64,000 bases of DNA from DASVWZ01 sp963715675. Lineage in GTDB: Bacteria; Acidobacteriota; Terriglobia; Terriglobales; Acidobacteriaceae. How positions within the stretch are numbered: position 1 is the first letter of the stretch; the number at the start of each line of letters is the position of its first letter. The stretch is taken from the NCBI GenBank assembly GCA_963715675.1, contig OY970265.1, forward strand, positions 5,146,001-5,210,000, written 5' to 3'. Positions 51,700-60,685 of this stretch are shown here, piece after piece. The notes below the pieces were generated by a model. It ran no database searches. It had not been told where the DNA came from and saw nothing but the letters and a program-made list of their open reading frames with translations. Made by a program: the position numbers and the translations under genes.

Positions 51700-52884
51700 T
51701 TGACCACGAAAAACCGCACCCTTTTCACCTCCGAATCCGTGACGGAAGGTCATCCCGACAAGATCGCCGACCAGATTTCCGATGCCATTCTGGACGCTTG
51801 CATCGCCGAAGACCCATCCAGCCGCGTAGCCTGCGAGACCTTGACCGCAACCGGCCTGGTGGTCATCGCCGGAGAGATCACCACCAAGGCTTACGTCGAC
51901 TTCCAGACCCTGGTGCGCGGCACCATCTCATCTATCGGATACGATAACGCCCTTTACGGTTTTGACTCGAATACCTGCGCGGTGATCTCGAGCATCAACA
52001 AGCAATCCGGCGACATTGCCATGGGAGTAGACACCGGCGGCGCCGGCGACCAAGGCATGATGTTCGGCTACGCCTGCAACGAAACCCCGGAACTGATGCC
52101 GGCCCCGATTTCGCTGGCGCACAAGCTCACCATGCGCCTCTCGGAAGTCCGCAAGCACGGCAAGCTTCCCTACCTCCGTCCCGACGGCAAATCCCAGGTC
52201 ACCGTGCAATACGACGAGCATCGCAAGCCGGTGCGCGTGGATGCGGTGGTGGTTTCGACCCAGCATTCGGAGACGGTCAGCAATGACGAACTCCGGGGCG
52301 ACATTCTCAAGCACGTCATCCAGACAACCATCCCTGCGCATCTGCTGGATGAAGACACCAAGTACCACATCAACCCGACCGGACGTTTTGTCATCGGCGG
52401 GCCGATGGGGGATACCGGTCTGACCGGCCGCAAGATCATTGTCGATACTTACGGCGGCATGGGGCGGCACGGCGGTGGCGCCTTCAGCGGCAAGGACCCG
52501 ACCAAGGTGGACCGTTCCGCCGCCTACATGGCGCGGCACATTGCCAAAAACATTGTTGCCGCTGGATTGGCCGACCGCTGCGAAGTGCAGCTGGCATATG
52601 CCATCGGCGTGGCCGAACCGGTCAGCGTGCTGGTGGACACGTTTGGAACGGAGAAAGTGGACAAGGCGATCATTCCGGACCTGGTACGCGCGCATTTCAA
52701 GCTGACGCCCAAGGCCATCATCGAGTCTCTGAAACTGCGGCGGCCCATTTATTGCAAGACCGCGGCCTACGGGCATTTTGGCCGCAACGATCCCGACTTC
52801 ACTTGGGAATTGACCGACAAAGCGGCCAAGCTGGCCAGCGACGCCGGGATACATCAATCAGTTCCGCATGCGGTTCGCAAGTAG
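51700..52884 (+). CDS. metK: S-adenosylmethionine synthase
   Basis: 394 residues from TTG 51700 with GAAGGAGAGAC upstream. The family sequence is unmistakable: FTSESVTEGHPDKIADQISDAILD, GAGDQGMMFGYA, PTGRFVIGGPMGDTGLTGRKIIVDTYGG and GGAFSGKDPTKVDRSAAY. It makes SAM from methionine and ATP. The next gene, ahcY, recycles the SAH product, so the two form a methyl-cycle pair separated by 62 nt with a small hairpin. Confidence 0.98.
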   Translation: MTTKNRTLFTSESVTEGHPDKIADQISDAILDACIAEDPSSRVACETLTATGLVVIAGEITTKAYVDFQTLVRGTISSIGYDNALYGFDSNTCAVISSINKQSGDIAMGVDTGGAGDQGMMFGYACNETPELMPAPISLAHKLTMRLSEVRKHGKLPYLRPDGKSQVTVQYDEHRKPVRVDAVVVSTQHSETVSNDELRGDILKHVIQTTIPAHLLDEDTKYHINPTGRFVIGGPMGDTGLTGRKIIVDTYGGMGRHGGGAFSGKDPTKVDRSAAYMARHIAKNIVAAGLADRCEVQLAYAIGVAEPVSVLVDTFGTEKVDKAIIPDLVRAHFKLTPKAIIESLKLRRPIYCKTAAYGHFGRNDPDFTWELTDKAAKLASDAGIHQSVPHAVRK

Positions 52885-52889
52885 CCGCG

Positions 52890-52913
52890 GTAGCGCCGGG
52901 ACGGCGGCGCTAC
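52890..52913. repeat. hairpin between metK and ahcY
   Basis: GTAGCGCC and GGCGCTAC form a perfect 8-bp stem around an 8-nt loop. It resembles the GTAGGCGC-type intergenic hairpins elsewhere in the window. No T-run follows, so readthrough into ahcY is plausible; an attenuating or stabilising role is possible. Confidence 0.55.
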
Positions 52914-52946
52914 AAACTAACTGGCATTCAGCGCCACAGGAGAGTT

Positions 52947-54224
52947 ATGTCAACTACACCGACGCAAGTAAGTTGCGACATCAAGAATCTGGAACTGGCG
53001 GACCTGGGAAAGAAACGCATTGAGTGGGCCAACCAGTCAATGAAGGTCCTGCAGATCATCCGCAAGGAATTCATCAAGAACCAGCCGCTGCGCGGCACCC
53101 GGATCTCGGCGTGCCTGCACGTCACCGCGGAAACCGCCAACCTGGCGATCGCCTTGCGCGATGGCGGCGCGGAAGTGGTGCTTTGCGCCTCGAACCCGCT
53201 TTCCACCCAGGACGACGTCGCGGCCAGCCTGGTGCGCGATCACAACATCCCCGTGTTCGCCATCAAGGGCGAGGACAACGACACCTACTACAGCCACATC
53301 CTGGCAGCGGTGGACCACAATCCGAACATCACCATGGATGATGGAGCGGACCTGGTGACCGTGCTCCACACCAAGCGGCAGGACGCGCTGGCCCACGTCA
53401 TCGGCGGCACCGAAGAGACCACCACCGGCGTGATCCGTTTGCGCGCCATGGCGAAAGAAGGCGTGCTGCGCTTCCCCATCGTCGCCGTCAACGACGCCGA
53501 TACCAAGCATCTGTTCGACAACCGCTACGGCACCGGCCAGTCCACCATTGACGGCATCATCCGCGCGACCAACTTCCTGCTTGCCGGATCAAAGTTCGTG
53601 GTGGCGGGCTACGGATGGTGCGGCCGTGGTTTGGCCAGCCGCGCTCGCGGCGCCGGCGCGGAGGTGATTATCACCGAAATCGATCCGACCAAGGCGCTGG
53701 AAGCGGTAATGGACGGCTTCCGCGTGATGTCGATGGGCGAAGCCGCGAAGCTGGGCGATGTGTTCTGCACCGTGACCGGCAACAAGAGTGTGCTGGCGAA
53801 AGAACACTTCGAACTGATGAAGGACGGGGCGATCATTTCCAACTCCGGCCACTTCAACGTCGAAATCGATATTCCCGCGCTCGAAAAGATGTCTTCTTCC
53901 AAGCGCACCACCCGCACTTACGTCGAAGAGTACTCGCTGAAAGATGGCCGCAAGATTAACCTGCTGGGCGAAGGACGTCTGATCAACCTGGCCGCCGCCG
54001 AGGGTCATCCACCGTCAGTAATGGATATGAGCTTTGCCGACCAGGCGCTCTCCGTCGAGTACATGGTGAAGAACGCCAAGACGCTGGAGAAGCGGGTCTA
54101 CAAGGTTCCCGACGAACTCGACAAGCGCGTCGCCAAGCTGAAACTGGAGTCGATGGGGATCAAGATCGACCGCCTTACACCGGAGCAGGAAGAGTATCTG
54201 GCCGGCTGGAGTGAGGGAACGTAG
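52947..54224 (+). CDS. ahcY: adenosylhomocysteinase (SAH hydrolase)
   Basis: 425 residues from ATG 52947 (ACAGGAGAG upstream), chosen over an upstream antisense-like extension. Motifs: GTRISACLHVTAETANLAIALRDGGAEV, ALRLEPA-like CASNPLSTQDD, GYGWCGRGLASRARGAGAEVIITEIDP (NAD site), and the C-terminal LDKRVAKLKLESMGIKIDRL. It splits S-adenosylhomocysteine to adenosine and homocysteine, lifting SAH inhibition of methyltransferases. Co-directional with metK. A terminator follows. Confidence 0.98.
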   Translation: MSTTPTQVSCDIKNLELADLGKKRIEWANQSMKVLQIIRKEFIKNQPLRGTRISACLHVTAETANLAIALRDGGAEVVLCASNPLSTQDDVAASLVRDHNIPVFAIKGEDNDTYYSHILAAVDHNPNITMDDGADLVTVLHTKRQDALAHVIGGTEETTTGVIRLRAMAKEGVLRFPIVAVNDADTKHLFDNRYGTGQSTIDGIIRATNFLLAGSKFVVAGYGWCGRGLASRARGAGAEVIITEIDPTKALEAVMDGFRVMSMGEAAKLGDVFCTVTGNKSVLAKEHFELMKDGAIISNSGHFNVEIDIPALEKMSSSKRTTRTYVEEYSLKDGRKINLLGEGRLINLAAAEGHPPSVMDMSFADQALSVEYMVKNAKTLEKRVYKVPDELDKRVAKLKLESMGIKIDRLTPEQEEYLAGWSEGT

Positions 54225-54250
54225 TAGCTGGCAGCTAGTAGTTAGGATTG

Positions 54251-54272
54251 CGGGGCGGCGTGAGCTGCCCCG
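54251..54272 (+). terminator. terminator after ahcY
   Basis: The hairpin CGGGGCGGC-GTGA-GCTGCCCCG has nine pairs, one of them G-T, and is followed by TTT. It lies 26 nt after the ahcY stop. Confidence 0.6.
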
Positions 54273-54346
54273 TTTGCCTGTGTGGGCGTGAGCGTCGTTG
54301 CGGGTGTTTGTAAACGCCAGGGCAGGTTGGCCATCTACGTGAAAAT

Positions 54347-54388
54347 CCCCACCCTGTCTCTCCAAAGAGCGAAGAGACAAGGGTGGGG
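54347..54388. repeat. CCCCACCC/GGGTGGGG intergenic hairpin, copy 1
   Basis: CCCCACCCTGTCTCT and AGAGACAAGGGTGGGG pair over 15 bp with one bulged A. A second copy with the same outer arms lies at 59170-59204. It ends 24 nt before the converging gene's stop. Confidence 0.7.
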
Positions 54389-54412
54389 CACCCTGGATGG
54401 ATGGAAGCGCGC

Positions 54413-54928
54413 CTACTTCAATACCGCCGTGCCAATGCTCGGGTTGGTGTCGGGAATCAAGAACTGCACCACTGTGGCGATGCCCGCCGCGTTGAAACTG
54501 CCGAGCGTCATGGAAACGACGCCACCGTTTGTACCGGTGACGGTGAGCGTGCCCGTCTGACCCGAGACGGCGTAGGGATACAACACGCCAACCTTGGGGC
54601 CACCGCTGCCGCTACCACCTTGACCATAGTTGACGAAGGTCAGGAAATCCGCATGGCCTTTTCCGTCAAACGAGATGGTTCCGACGCTGATCTTGGCGAA
54701 CGACAGGTTGACGCAACCACCCTTGGATACCGGGTTGGGGCAGGTGCCGCTGGCGTTTACCCAGGTGCTGCCGCTGTAGTAGCCCCACTGCTGCGACACT
54801 CCGATGACCTGGAACGAATAGACGCCGCTCATGGTAGCGACGCCCACAGGAAGCACGGCGAATGCAGGTGTCGCCGCCGCGAACATCATCAATAGTGCAA
54901 ACAAAGAGCATACTTTCATTGCCTTCAT
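54413..54928 (-). CDS. secreted protein of unknown function, beta-rich
   Basis: 171 residues from ATG 54928 with GGGGG upstream and a signal peptide (KVCSLFALLMMFAAATPAFA). The mature part starts GVYSFQVIGVSQQWGYYSGSTWVN, then FAKISVGTISFDGKGHADFLTF and TLTVTGTNGGVVSMTLGSFNAAGIATVVQF. The FDGKGHADFLTF and GxxxxxLTVTGTNGG patterns recur in acidobacterial secreted proteins of about this size, in my recollection. No enzyme motif. The upstream ORF extension to 55069 is not coding-like. Confidence 0.75.
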   Translation of the reverse strand: MKAMKVCSLFALLMMFAAATPAFAVLPVGVATMSGVYSFQVIGVSQQWGYYSGSTWVNASGTCPNPVSKGGCVNLSFAKISVGTISFDGKGHADFLTFVNYGQGGSGSGGPKVGVLYPYAVSGQTGTLTVTGTNGGVVSMTLGSFNAAGIATVVQFLIPDTNPSIGTAVLK

Positions 54929-55235
54929 CAACATCCCCCTTTTATGCGAACGAATTGTGCGACCTCTGCGCAAGCCGCTCCAGTAGTCCGATTCGGCGGG
55001 TTGAAGCGCAGCAATCTGGTTGAGACTTCCCACATTTCGAGAGTGCACCCTGGCAAGGAGAGTGAGCAAGTAACGGATGGGACCGCATGTGGATTACCCG
55101 CGGAGCAAAGGAGATGACGTAAGTTCGCACTGAAGTTCGGCGCGCGTGGGGGCGGACACTCTTGTGCGCTGCCTTTGTCGTTGATGTTTCTTGGGCTCGC
55201 CGAGGCCCGTGGTTCATTGACCACTCATCGCCGAT

Positions 55236-58200
55236 TCACTGCAGACATGCGCTTTGGCCCAGTTTTTTGTTTTCCAGCAGGATCGGCCAGATTCCGATTG
55301 GCACCGTTTTCTTCTTGATCGCCGTTACGTTGCCCTTCAAATCACAATACTGGGGGAACTTCTCCGACAAGACATAGGTAGAGTCCCCATTAGCATTCCA
55401 CACAATCTCTGCCTTGTAACCAGCGGGATTTGACCGCGAGTACTTGCAAACCCACACAGACGTGCTGCCCTTCTGGGGAGCGCAGGCATTGGTCAGGGTC
55501 GCCCCCGCCGTCCAGTTCCAGATGGAGTTGTACGCATAACCGGCAAGGCGCAGATTGTCTGCCAAGGGGCCCTGCCACAGCGTGCCGATACCCACCTGGC
55601 TGTCCCACTGATACCAATAGCCTTGGGCAATCCCCATTGACTGCTGCAACAGCATGTAGCGGGCAAGAAATGCCGTCTGCAGCACGGCATCGCTGAATCT
55701 GTCCTCAACGATGTTACCCCAGCCGCCTTCACTGATCCACAAAGGCTTAGCGGCCTGCGGCACCGTCGCCTTCATCTGCTGGATGAGCGTCGCTTCGTTT
55801 TCCGCGACTGGGAAGTCACCCATTCCCCATGGGCTGTTGAGGTAGCCATGAAAGGAAATTACATCGGGTTGGGGGCATTGCCCGCTAGGGGGGCAGTAGG
55901 CGCCTCCCGTGTTGAGCGCTTTCAGATACCCATTCATCCACGTGGCAGCGGGGCAGCAATTGCTTGCGGACCAGCCTACCGGGGCAGGGGTGAGTATCAC
56001 GGCGTTCGGATTGGCTGCCTTGATGATTGCGCTCGCGTCTGCCGCCATGCGGAGCAACTGGCTGTAGGGCTTGCTGCTGTCGGTGGGATTCCAGAAGTTT
56101 TGCTGGTTGGGTTCGTTCCAGATTTCCCAGTACTGGATCCGGTTTCCCATCTCGGCGTTGTGCTGCACTAGGTCCGTCACAAAATTGATAAATGCCGCGT
56201 CCGTTCCACTGCCGTCTGCGCCCAGATCCTTCGGCGGATAGCACGCCCCCACCGCGTAGGCGCAGCACGTCGCCGGCGTGCAATTGGGCTTACCATCCGG
56301 AACACTGGAATAAAAATCCGGAACGCCGTCGAACGTGTACAGCAACGTAGCTTTGTTGGCGGCTTCCGAAATCCAGTCGTCGAGATAGGTGTAGTCGTAG
56401 AACCCGGGCACCGTCTCGATCTCGGACCAGTTGACGAAGCTGTCTTGTAGTCGCAGGTTGGCAAAATAGGCGTTCGGCCAGGGAGTGGAGAGCTTGTTGA
56501 TGTGCATTCCGAAAAAGGTGCTCGGAATGACATACTCACCCTTCTGAATCTCAGCGTCGATGGTGGCGGAGCTCTCCCGGCTCAGTAAGGTGTCCTTCGG
56601 CAGAACTCCTCCGGGAGGAGTCGATGTCGCCTGGCCGGTATGGCCGCCGCTCCTTAATGACCCGCTGTCCGTAAAGACGTACGCAGCGCCCTGGTATTCG
56701 TTGACTCCGACTGCCGCGAATGGCGAGCCTGCGACCAGCGCGCTGTCGCTGCCGCTACCGCCGAGCGCTACTGAATAGCCAAATTCGTCGTCGCTGCTTT
56801 CGTCTTTGGCCGTCAGCGTGAAGCTCGGCGTCGTGGTGGTAGCCCAACCGGTCGCTGGCTCAACAAACCCGTAAACGATGCCCGTTTGTGTTCCGTTTTC
56901 CGCCAGAGGAGCGCCGGCCACAATCGTGGTTCCGTCGCCGCTGACAGCCACGGACGCGCCAAGCAACCAATACTGGGTGAGGCCCGCGCTCAACTCGGCG
57001 GTCTCAGTCATGCTCGTCCAGCCGTTTGTCGGTTCCACATACACATAAGCCGCGCCTCCGGTGTTGTTTGTTCCGTGGTACGGAGCGCCGACCGCAACGG
57101 TTGGTGCGGTGCCGTTGGCGAACGAAATCGACCAGCCGAACCAGTCGTCGGGAGCCCCGTCAGAAGCAGTCAACGCGGCGGTTTGCGTCTCTTGCGGCTC
57201 ACTCGCCCAGCCGTCGGCCGGTTCGACGAAAACATATGCCGCGCCTTGCCCAACCGAGGCAGAAAAAGCCCCAGCCGCGACAGTGTTACCCGACATCGCC
57301 ATGGATTTCCCCAGCGCGTCCCCGGCTCTTCCGTCCAATGCCATCAGTTCCGCAGTTTGTGTTTCTGAGGTCCAGGCTACGCCGGGCTTGACAAAAACAT
57401 ACACTGAACCCTGCGAGGCATTCTGGCCCGGCGCTCCCGCGGCCACAGCGATCCGCCCCGTAAACGGGTCGACCGTGACGGAAACGGAATCGCCCAACCC
57501 AGAAAAAGGGGCACCGTCTGAAGCGGTTAACTCGGCATTGAATTGGCCCGTGCTTACCCAACCGCCTTGCGGTTCCTCGTACACAAAGACCGCACCCCTA
57601 TAGCCGGCGGAGTCTGGCGCGCCGACTGCGATGGCCTCATTGTTTACAGCTACTGATACACCGAACGAACTCACAGGCAGGACCTTGGACCCAACGGTCA
57701 ACTTCGCAGTCTGTGTGTTTGTGCTCCACCCGGACGCCGGTTGAGTGAACACATAAGCCGCGCCCTGATATGACGTGTTCACCGTGGCGTTCGGCGCACC
57801 CACTACAATCGTACTGCCGTCGCTGCTCACAGCCACGGAATAGCCAAACAGGTCGTCCTGCGCTCCGTCGGAAGAAGTCAGTTTTCCGGCCTGCACCCAG
57901 GGATCGATCACCACCGGGTAGCGGGCTCCAGCATCGTCAACCTTCAACCACAGTTGATGGTCGTGCAGCTCAAGCCATGCGTGCAGTTCTTTTCCGGTTT
58001 GGTCGTGAGCGGCAAGCCCGGTGTAGCGCAGCCCAGAGTTCTTTGCCTTTCCGTCCAGCGTCAGGCTCGTACCGTCCTTATCGAGCGCGACGTTCAGAGT
58101 TTCGGGGAGCGACAACGCGATGGTCAGCGTCCCGCCGTCTCTCGCGCTGGGGGGCGCATTCAACGTGAATCCCTGTTCCAGCCCCACCGGCCGGTTCACA

Positions 58201-58580
58201 TACCATTCGGTGAACGAACCATGCCGGTACTCCACCCGATTCGAATTCACCAGGGTAGCCGCAACACTGCTCACCGGGCGCAGTCCACCATTGTAGCCAT
58301 AGCCCCGCACCGTCATTTGCCAGCGGGTGCTGCCACGCTCCACCTCGGCCCCATCACCGGCAAAATGCACGGTCAAGTTCTGCTCCGGATTCACCGCGCT
58401 AAAACCCACCGCCGCCTCTTGCAGGTGGTACTCGGCAAGATCCTGGCCCAGAGCCGCGGAAATCCCCGGCTGTGCTGCTATAGGCAGGTCGGCCAGCCGT
58501 GCCGCCCGGTGCTGGTCGGCTCCAGCGGCAGGCAAAGACAACATCAGGGATATGAAGACAAAGAGCCAAAAACTTCGCAT
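55236..58580 (-). CDS. secreted FG-GAP repeat protein fused to a clan-A glycoside hydrolase domain
   Basis: 1114 residues from ATG 58580 with signal peptide (MRSFWLFVFISLMLSLPAAGA). Residues about 35-230 form a beta domain of the kind preceding FG-GAP repeats. Then come seven FG-GAP-like units of 50-60 residues (LFGYSVAVSSDGSTIVVGAP...GAAYVF). From about residue 700 a TIM-barrel hydrolase begins: FFGMHINKLS, YWEIWNEPNQQNF with acid/base E823, and KPLWISEGGWGN with nucleophile E951, as in GH5/GH39-like enzymes. Likely a large cell-surface or secreted polysaccharide-degrading protein; the family number is not assigned. Confidence 0.85.
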   Translation of the reverse strand: MRSFWLFVFISLMLSLPAAGADQHRAARLADLPIAAQPGISAALGQDLAEYHLQEAAVGFSAVNPEQNLTVHFAGDGAEVERGSTRWQMTVRGYGYNGGLRPVSSVAATLVNSNRVEYRHGSFTEWYVNRPVGLEQGFTLNAPPSARDGGTLTIALSLPETLNVALDKDGTSLTLDGKAKNSGLRYTGLAAHDQTGKELHAWLELHDHQLWLKVDDAGARYPVVIDPWVQAGKLTSSDGAQDDLFGYSVAVSSDGSTIVVGAPNATVNTSYQGAAYVFTQPASGWSTNTQTAKLTVGSKVLPVSSFGVSVAVNNEAIAVGAPDSAGYRGAVFVYEEPQGGWVSTGQFNAELTASDGAPFSGLGDSVSVTVDPFTGRIAVAAGAPGQNASQGSVYVFVKPGVAWTSETQTAELMALDGRAGDALGKSMAMSGNTVAAGAFSASVGQGAAYVFVEPADGWASEPQETQTAALTASDGAPDDWFGWSISFANGTAPTVAVGAPYHGTNNTGGAAYVYVEPTNGWTSMTETAELSAGLTQYWLLGASVAVSGDGTTIVAGAPLAENGTQTGIVYGFVEPATGWATTTTPSFTLTAKDESSDDEFGYSVALGGSGSDSALVAGSPFAAVGVNEYQGAAYVFTDSGSLRSGGHTGQATSTPPGGVLPKDTLLSRESSATIDAEIQKGEYVIPSTFFGMHINKLSTPWPNAYFANLRLQDSFVNWSEIETVPGFYDYTYLDDWISEAANKATLLYTFDGVPDFYSSVPDGKPNCTPATCCAYAVGACYPPKDLGADGSGTDAAFINFVTDLVQHNAEMGNRIQYWEIWNEPNQQNFWNPTDSSKPYSQLLRMAADASAIIKAANPNAVILTPAPVGWSASNCCPAATWMNGYLKALNTGGAYCPPSGQCPQPDVISFHGYLNSPWGMGDFPVAENEATLIQQMKATVPQAAKPLWISEGGWGNIVEDRFSDAVLQTAFLARYMLLQQSMGIAQGYWYQWDSQVGIGTLWQGPLADNLRLAGYAYNSIWNWTAGATLTNACAPQKGSTSVWVCKYSRSNPAGYKAEIVWNANGDSTYVLSEKFPQYCDLKGNVTAIKKKTVPIGIWPILLENKKLGQSACLQ

Positions 58581-58812
58581 ATTCTTCACGAGATCCTTAA
58601 CGATTCGAGCTCTAGCAAAACCAACTAGCAGGCCCAACCTGACTGGGCGGCCGCTCTGGCAGGGGGAGGACGGACGGGATGATTCTGCTACTGAGCGAGC
58701 CAATCGTCAAGGCCCAAACTAGCAAGGGGCTGGCCCTTTCCCCCAATCCTGCTCCGGAGGGTGTCCCTGCCCTTCGCCGCGCACTTTCCCATTGACCATG
58801 TGTTTCTTGCAG

Positions 58813-58838
58813 GATAATATGTATTAACATATATTATC
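58813..58838 (-). promoter_or_regulatory. AT-rich near-palindrome upstream of the glycoside hydrolase gene
   Basis: GATAATATGT (58813-58822) and ACATATATTATC (58827-58838) form inverted arms around ATTA, differing only by a 2-nt insertion. In a GC-rich genome this stands out. It may be an operator overlapping a -10 region about 235 nt before the start codon. Confidence 0.45.
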
Positions 58839-59169
58839 TTATAGAGAACCAACGATCTTTGACAATTTGCTGGTGTCGGATTGCCGGCCGGTTCCAAAAC
58901 GGGAACGCAAGCCCGTCGCGACCACCCGTAACTCCCATGTTTTCTAGATTTTGCCTGCAACCCCTTTGGGGTCTAGATTTTGCCGGGAAAATCTCCGTAA
59001 TCTGATGATTCCACTAGACCCAGGGGGAGGGGGAGTACTCGATAGTAAACAGTAAACCCCGTCCCATTTCGGGAACGAGGTCAGCGAGTGGCCCGCAAGC
59101 GGATGACAAGTGGCCGCCGAATGCACGAGCGCAGACGCTCGCGCCGACATCGAGGCTCTGACAGAAAAG

Positions 59170-59204
59170 CCCCACCCTCTGCGCAGAACGCGCAAAGGGT
59201 GGGG
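59170..59204. repeat. CCCCACCC/GGGTGGGG intergenic hairpin, copy 2
   Basis: CCCCACCCT and AGGGTGGGG flank an inner TGCGC/GCGCA stem. It shares its outer arms with the copy at 54347-54388. It lies 37 nt after the asnA stop (minus strand), so it could also act at the end of that transcript. Confidence 0.65.
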
Positions 59205-59240
59205 GCATCCGATCACAAACTCCCAGCTACTAACTCCGAA

Positions 59241-60383
59241 CTACTCCAGCACGAAGATATGCTTCTTGGCGCACATTTCTTTCAAAATCTTCGGCCAAAC
59301 GGTGACGCTGACTTCGCCCAGGTGGGCCTTTCTCAGCAGCGCCATCAGGGTGCGCGACTGGCCGATTCCGCCGCCGATCGACAGTGGAATCTCGTGGTTC
59401 AGGATCGCCTTGTGATAGGGCAGCTTCATGAAGTCGGTTTGATTGGACAGCTGCAACTGTTTCTTCAGGGTTTCGGCAGTTACGCGGATGCCCATGGACG
59501 TCAGTTCGTGGCGACGCTTGGTCACATGGTTCCAGACCAGGATGTCGCCATTCAGGCCGTGAGTGTCCTTGTGCGTCTGGTCGTGCGTGTCGGTGACCCA
59601 GTCATCGTAATCGGCGGCGCGCATTTCGTGCGGATAGCCGTCCTTCAACGGCCAGCCAATGCCGATGATGAACACGGCCGGATGTTTCTGCAGGACTTCC
59701 GTCTCCCGCTGCTTGCGCGGCAAGTCGGGATACATGTCGAGAATCTCTTCCGCGTGCAGGAAGGTCAGTTGCTCGGGCAGATTGGGATAGCGGTAGTCGG
59801 CGAGTTGCGGGAACATCTCCTGCGCATATTTCTCCGCACCCACGATCACCTTCCAGATCTTCTGCACGATATCCTTCAGGAAGTCCAGATTGCGCTGCTC
59901 GGCGGTGATGGTGCGTTCCCAATCCCACTGGTCCACATACGCGGAGTGGTCGTGGTCGAGGAAATAGTCCTTGCGGACGGCGCGCATGTCGGTACAGAGG
60001 CCCTCGCCGGGCTTGCACTCAAACTGCTTGAGCGCGACCCGTTTCCACTTGGTGGCGGCCTGAACGACCTGGGCATCGATGGGATGCAGATTGCGGTCGT
60101 TGGAGATGTGGAATTGGATGGGAGTGCGCGAGCCGTCGCGGTCCAGCATGTCATTGACGCCGCTCTCCACGTCGACGATGAGGGGAACCTCTACCATCGT
60201 CAGGTTGAGTTGTTTGCAGAGGTTGTCTTCGATGTATCGCTTCACATGGAAGATGGCCTGCTGGGTCTCTTTCGGGCCGAGCAGGGACCGGTAGTCCTTG
60301 GGCAGAATCTTTTCCAGTTCCTTGTAATCGCCGATCCCCGGGCCAGCGAGATCGGCTTTCTTGTCCAGAACAGCTGTCGTCAT
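59241..60383 (-). CDS. asnA: aspartate-ammonia ligase (asparagine synthetase A)
   Basis: 380 residues from ATG 60383 with GAGGAGA upstream. AsnA landmarks: FHVKRYIEDNLCKQLNLTMVEVPLIV, NDMLDRDGSRTPIQFHI, VVQAATKWKRVALKQF, DYFLDHDHSAYVDQWDWE and IGGGIGQSRTLMALLRKAHLGEV. It uses ammonia and ATP to make asparagine and is a class II aaRS-like fold. The protein is longer than the E. coli enzyme (about 330 residues), mainly in the N-terminus and a C-terminal insertion. A longer upstream ORF extension is not coding. A 24-bp palindrome lies right before the start. Confidence 0.96.
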   Translation of the reverse strand: MTTAVLDKKADLAGPGIGDYKELEKILPKDYRSLLGPKETQQAIFHVKRYIEDNLCKQLNLTMVEVPLIVDVESGVNDMLDRDGSRTPIQFHISNDRNLHPIDAQVVQAATKWKRVALKQFECKPGEGLCTDMRAVRKDYFLDHDHSAYVDQWDWERTITAEQRNLDFLKDIVQKIWKVIVGAEKYAQEMFPQLADYRYPNLPEQLTFLHAEEILDMYPDLPRKQRETEVLQKHPAVFIIGIGWPLKDGYPHEMRAADYDDWVTDTHDQTHKDTHGLNGDILVWNHVTKRRHELTSMGIRVTAETLKKQLQLSNQTDFMKLPYHKAILNHEIPLSIGGGIGQSRTLMALLRKAHLGEVSVTVWPKILKEMCAKKHIFVLE

Positions 60384-60394
60384 GATTGTCTCCT

Positions 60395-60418
60395 CGCGGG
60401 CGGAGTACTCCGTCCGCG
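60395..60418. promoter_or_regulatory. 24-bp near-perfect palindrome before asnA
   Basis: CGCGGGCGGAGT and ACTCCGTCCGCG are complementary but for one position, with a perfect core CGGAGTACTCCG (60401-60412). It lies 12 nt upstream of the asnA ATG, just before its ribosome-binding site. It could be an operator or an mRNA hairpin that limits access to that site. Confidence 0.55.
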
Positions 60419-60517
60419 GATAATTTGTCCAACCCAGTATTGAAGCCTTAAGGATGGGCGGCGGTCTGTGTCGGGGATCACAGGGGAGGGTGAGGCGGGT
60501 ATCATCCAAGAACGCCC

Positions 60518-60575
60518 CGTCATCCTGAGGGAGCGGAGTCTGCGCGCAGCGCCGGCCCTCGAACGAGGAATCCAT
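60518..60575. repeat. intergenic repeat of the TCATCCTGAG type
   Basis: CGTCATCCTGAGGGAGCGGAG, then GCGCGCAGCG and CGAACGAGGAATCC, resembles (from memory) a dispersed intergenic element CATCCTGAGCGAAGCG...AGGATCC in Acidobacteriota and others. No gene here; it lies between divergent asnA and tldD. Confidence 0.35.
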
Positions 60576-60685
60576 GCACTCGTATGGCGCTGCGAGCGCT
60601 TGGGTTTCACGAATCGACAAACCCAAGGGCCACGGTCCGGAGTCTCGTCTCTCCGCCCTCCTGTGGTAAATTTGAACTTTCCGCC

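Larger units (their letters stand above)
58581..59240. other. 660-nt intergenic region between the glycoside hydrolase gene and asnA
   Basis: No gene supported. It holds an AT-rich palindrome (58813-58838), a 13-bp direct repeat TCTAGATTTTGCC (58943-58955 and 58972-58984), a GTAAACAGTAAAC direct repeat near 59045, and a CCCCACCC/GGGTGGGG hairpin (59170-59204). Sequence changes sharply from GC-rich to AT-rich around 58805-58860, the likely promoter area of the minus-strand gene. Confidence 0.6.
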
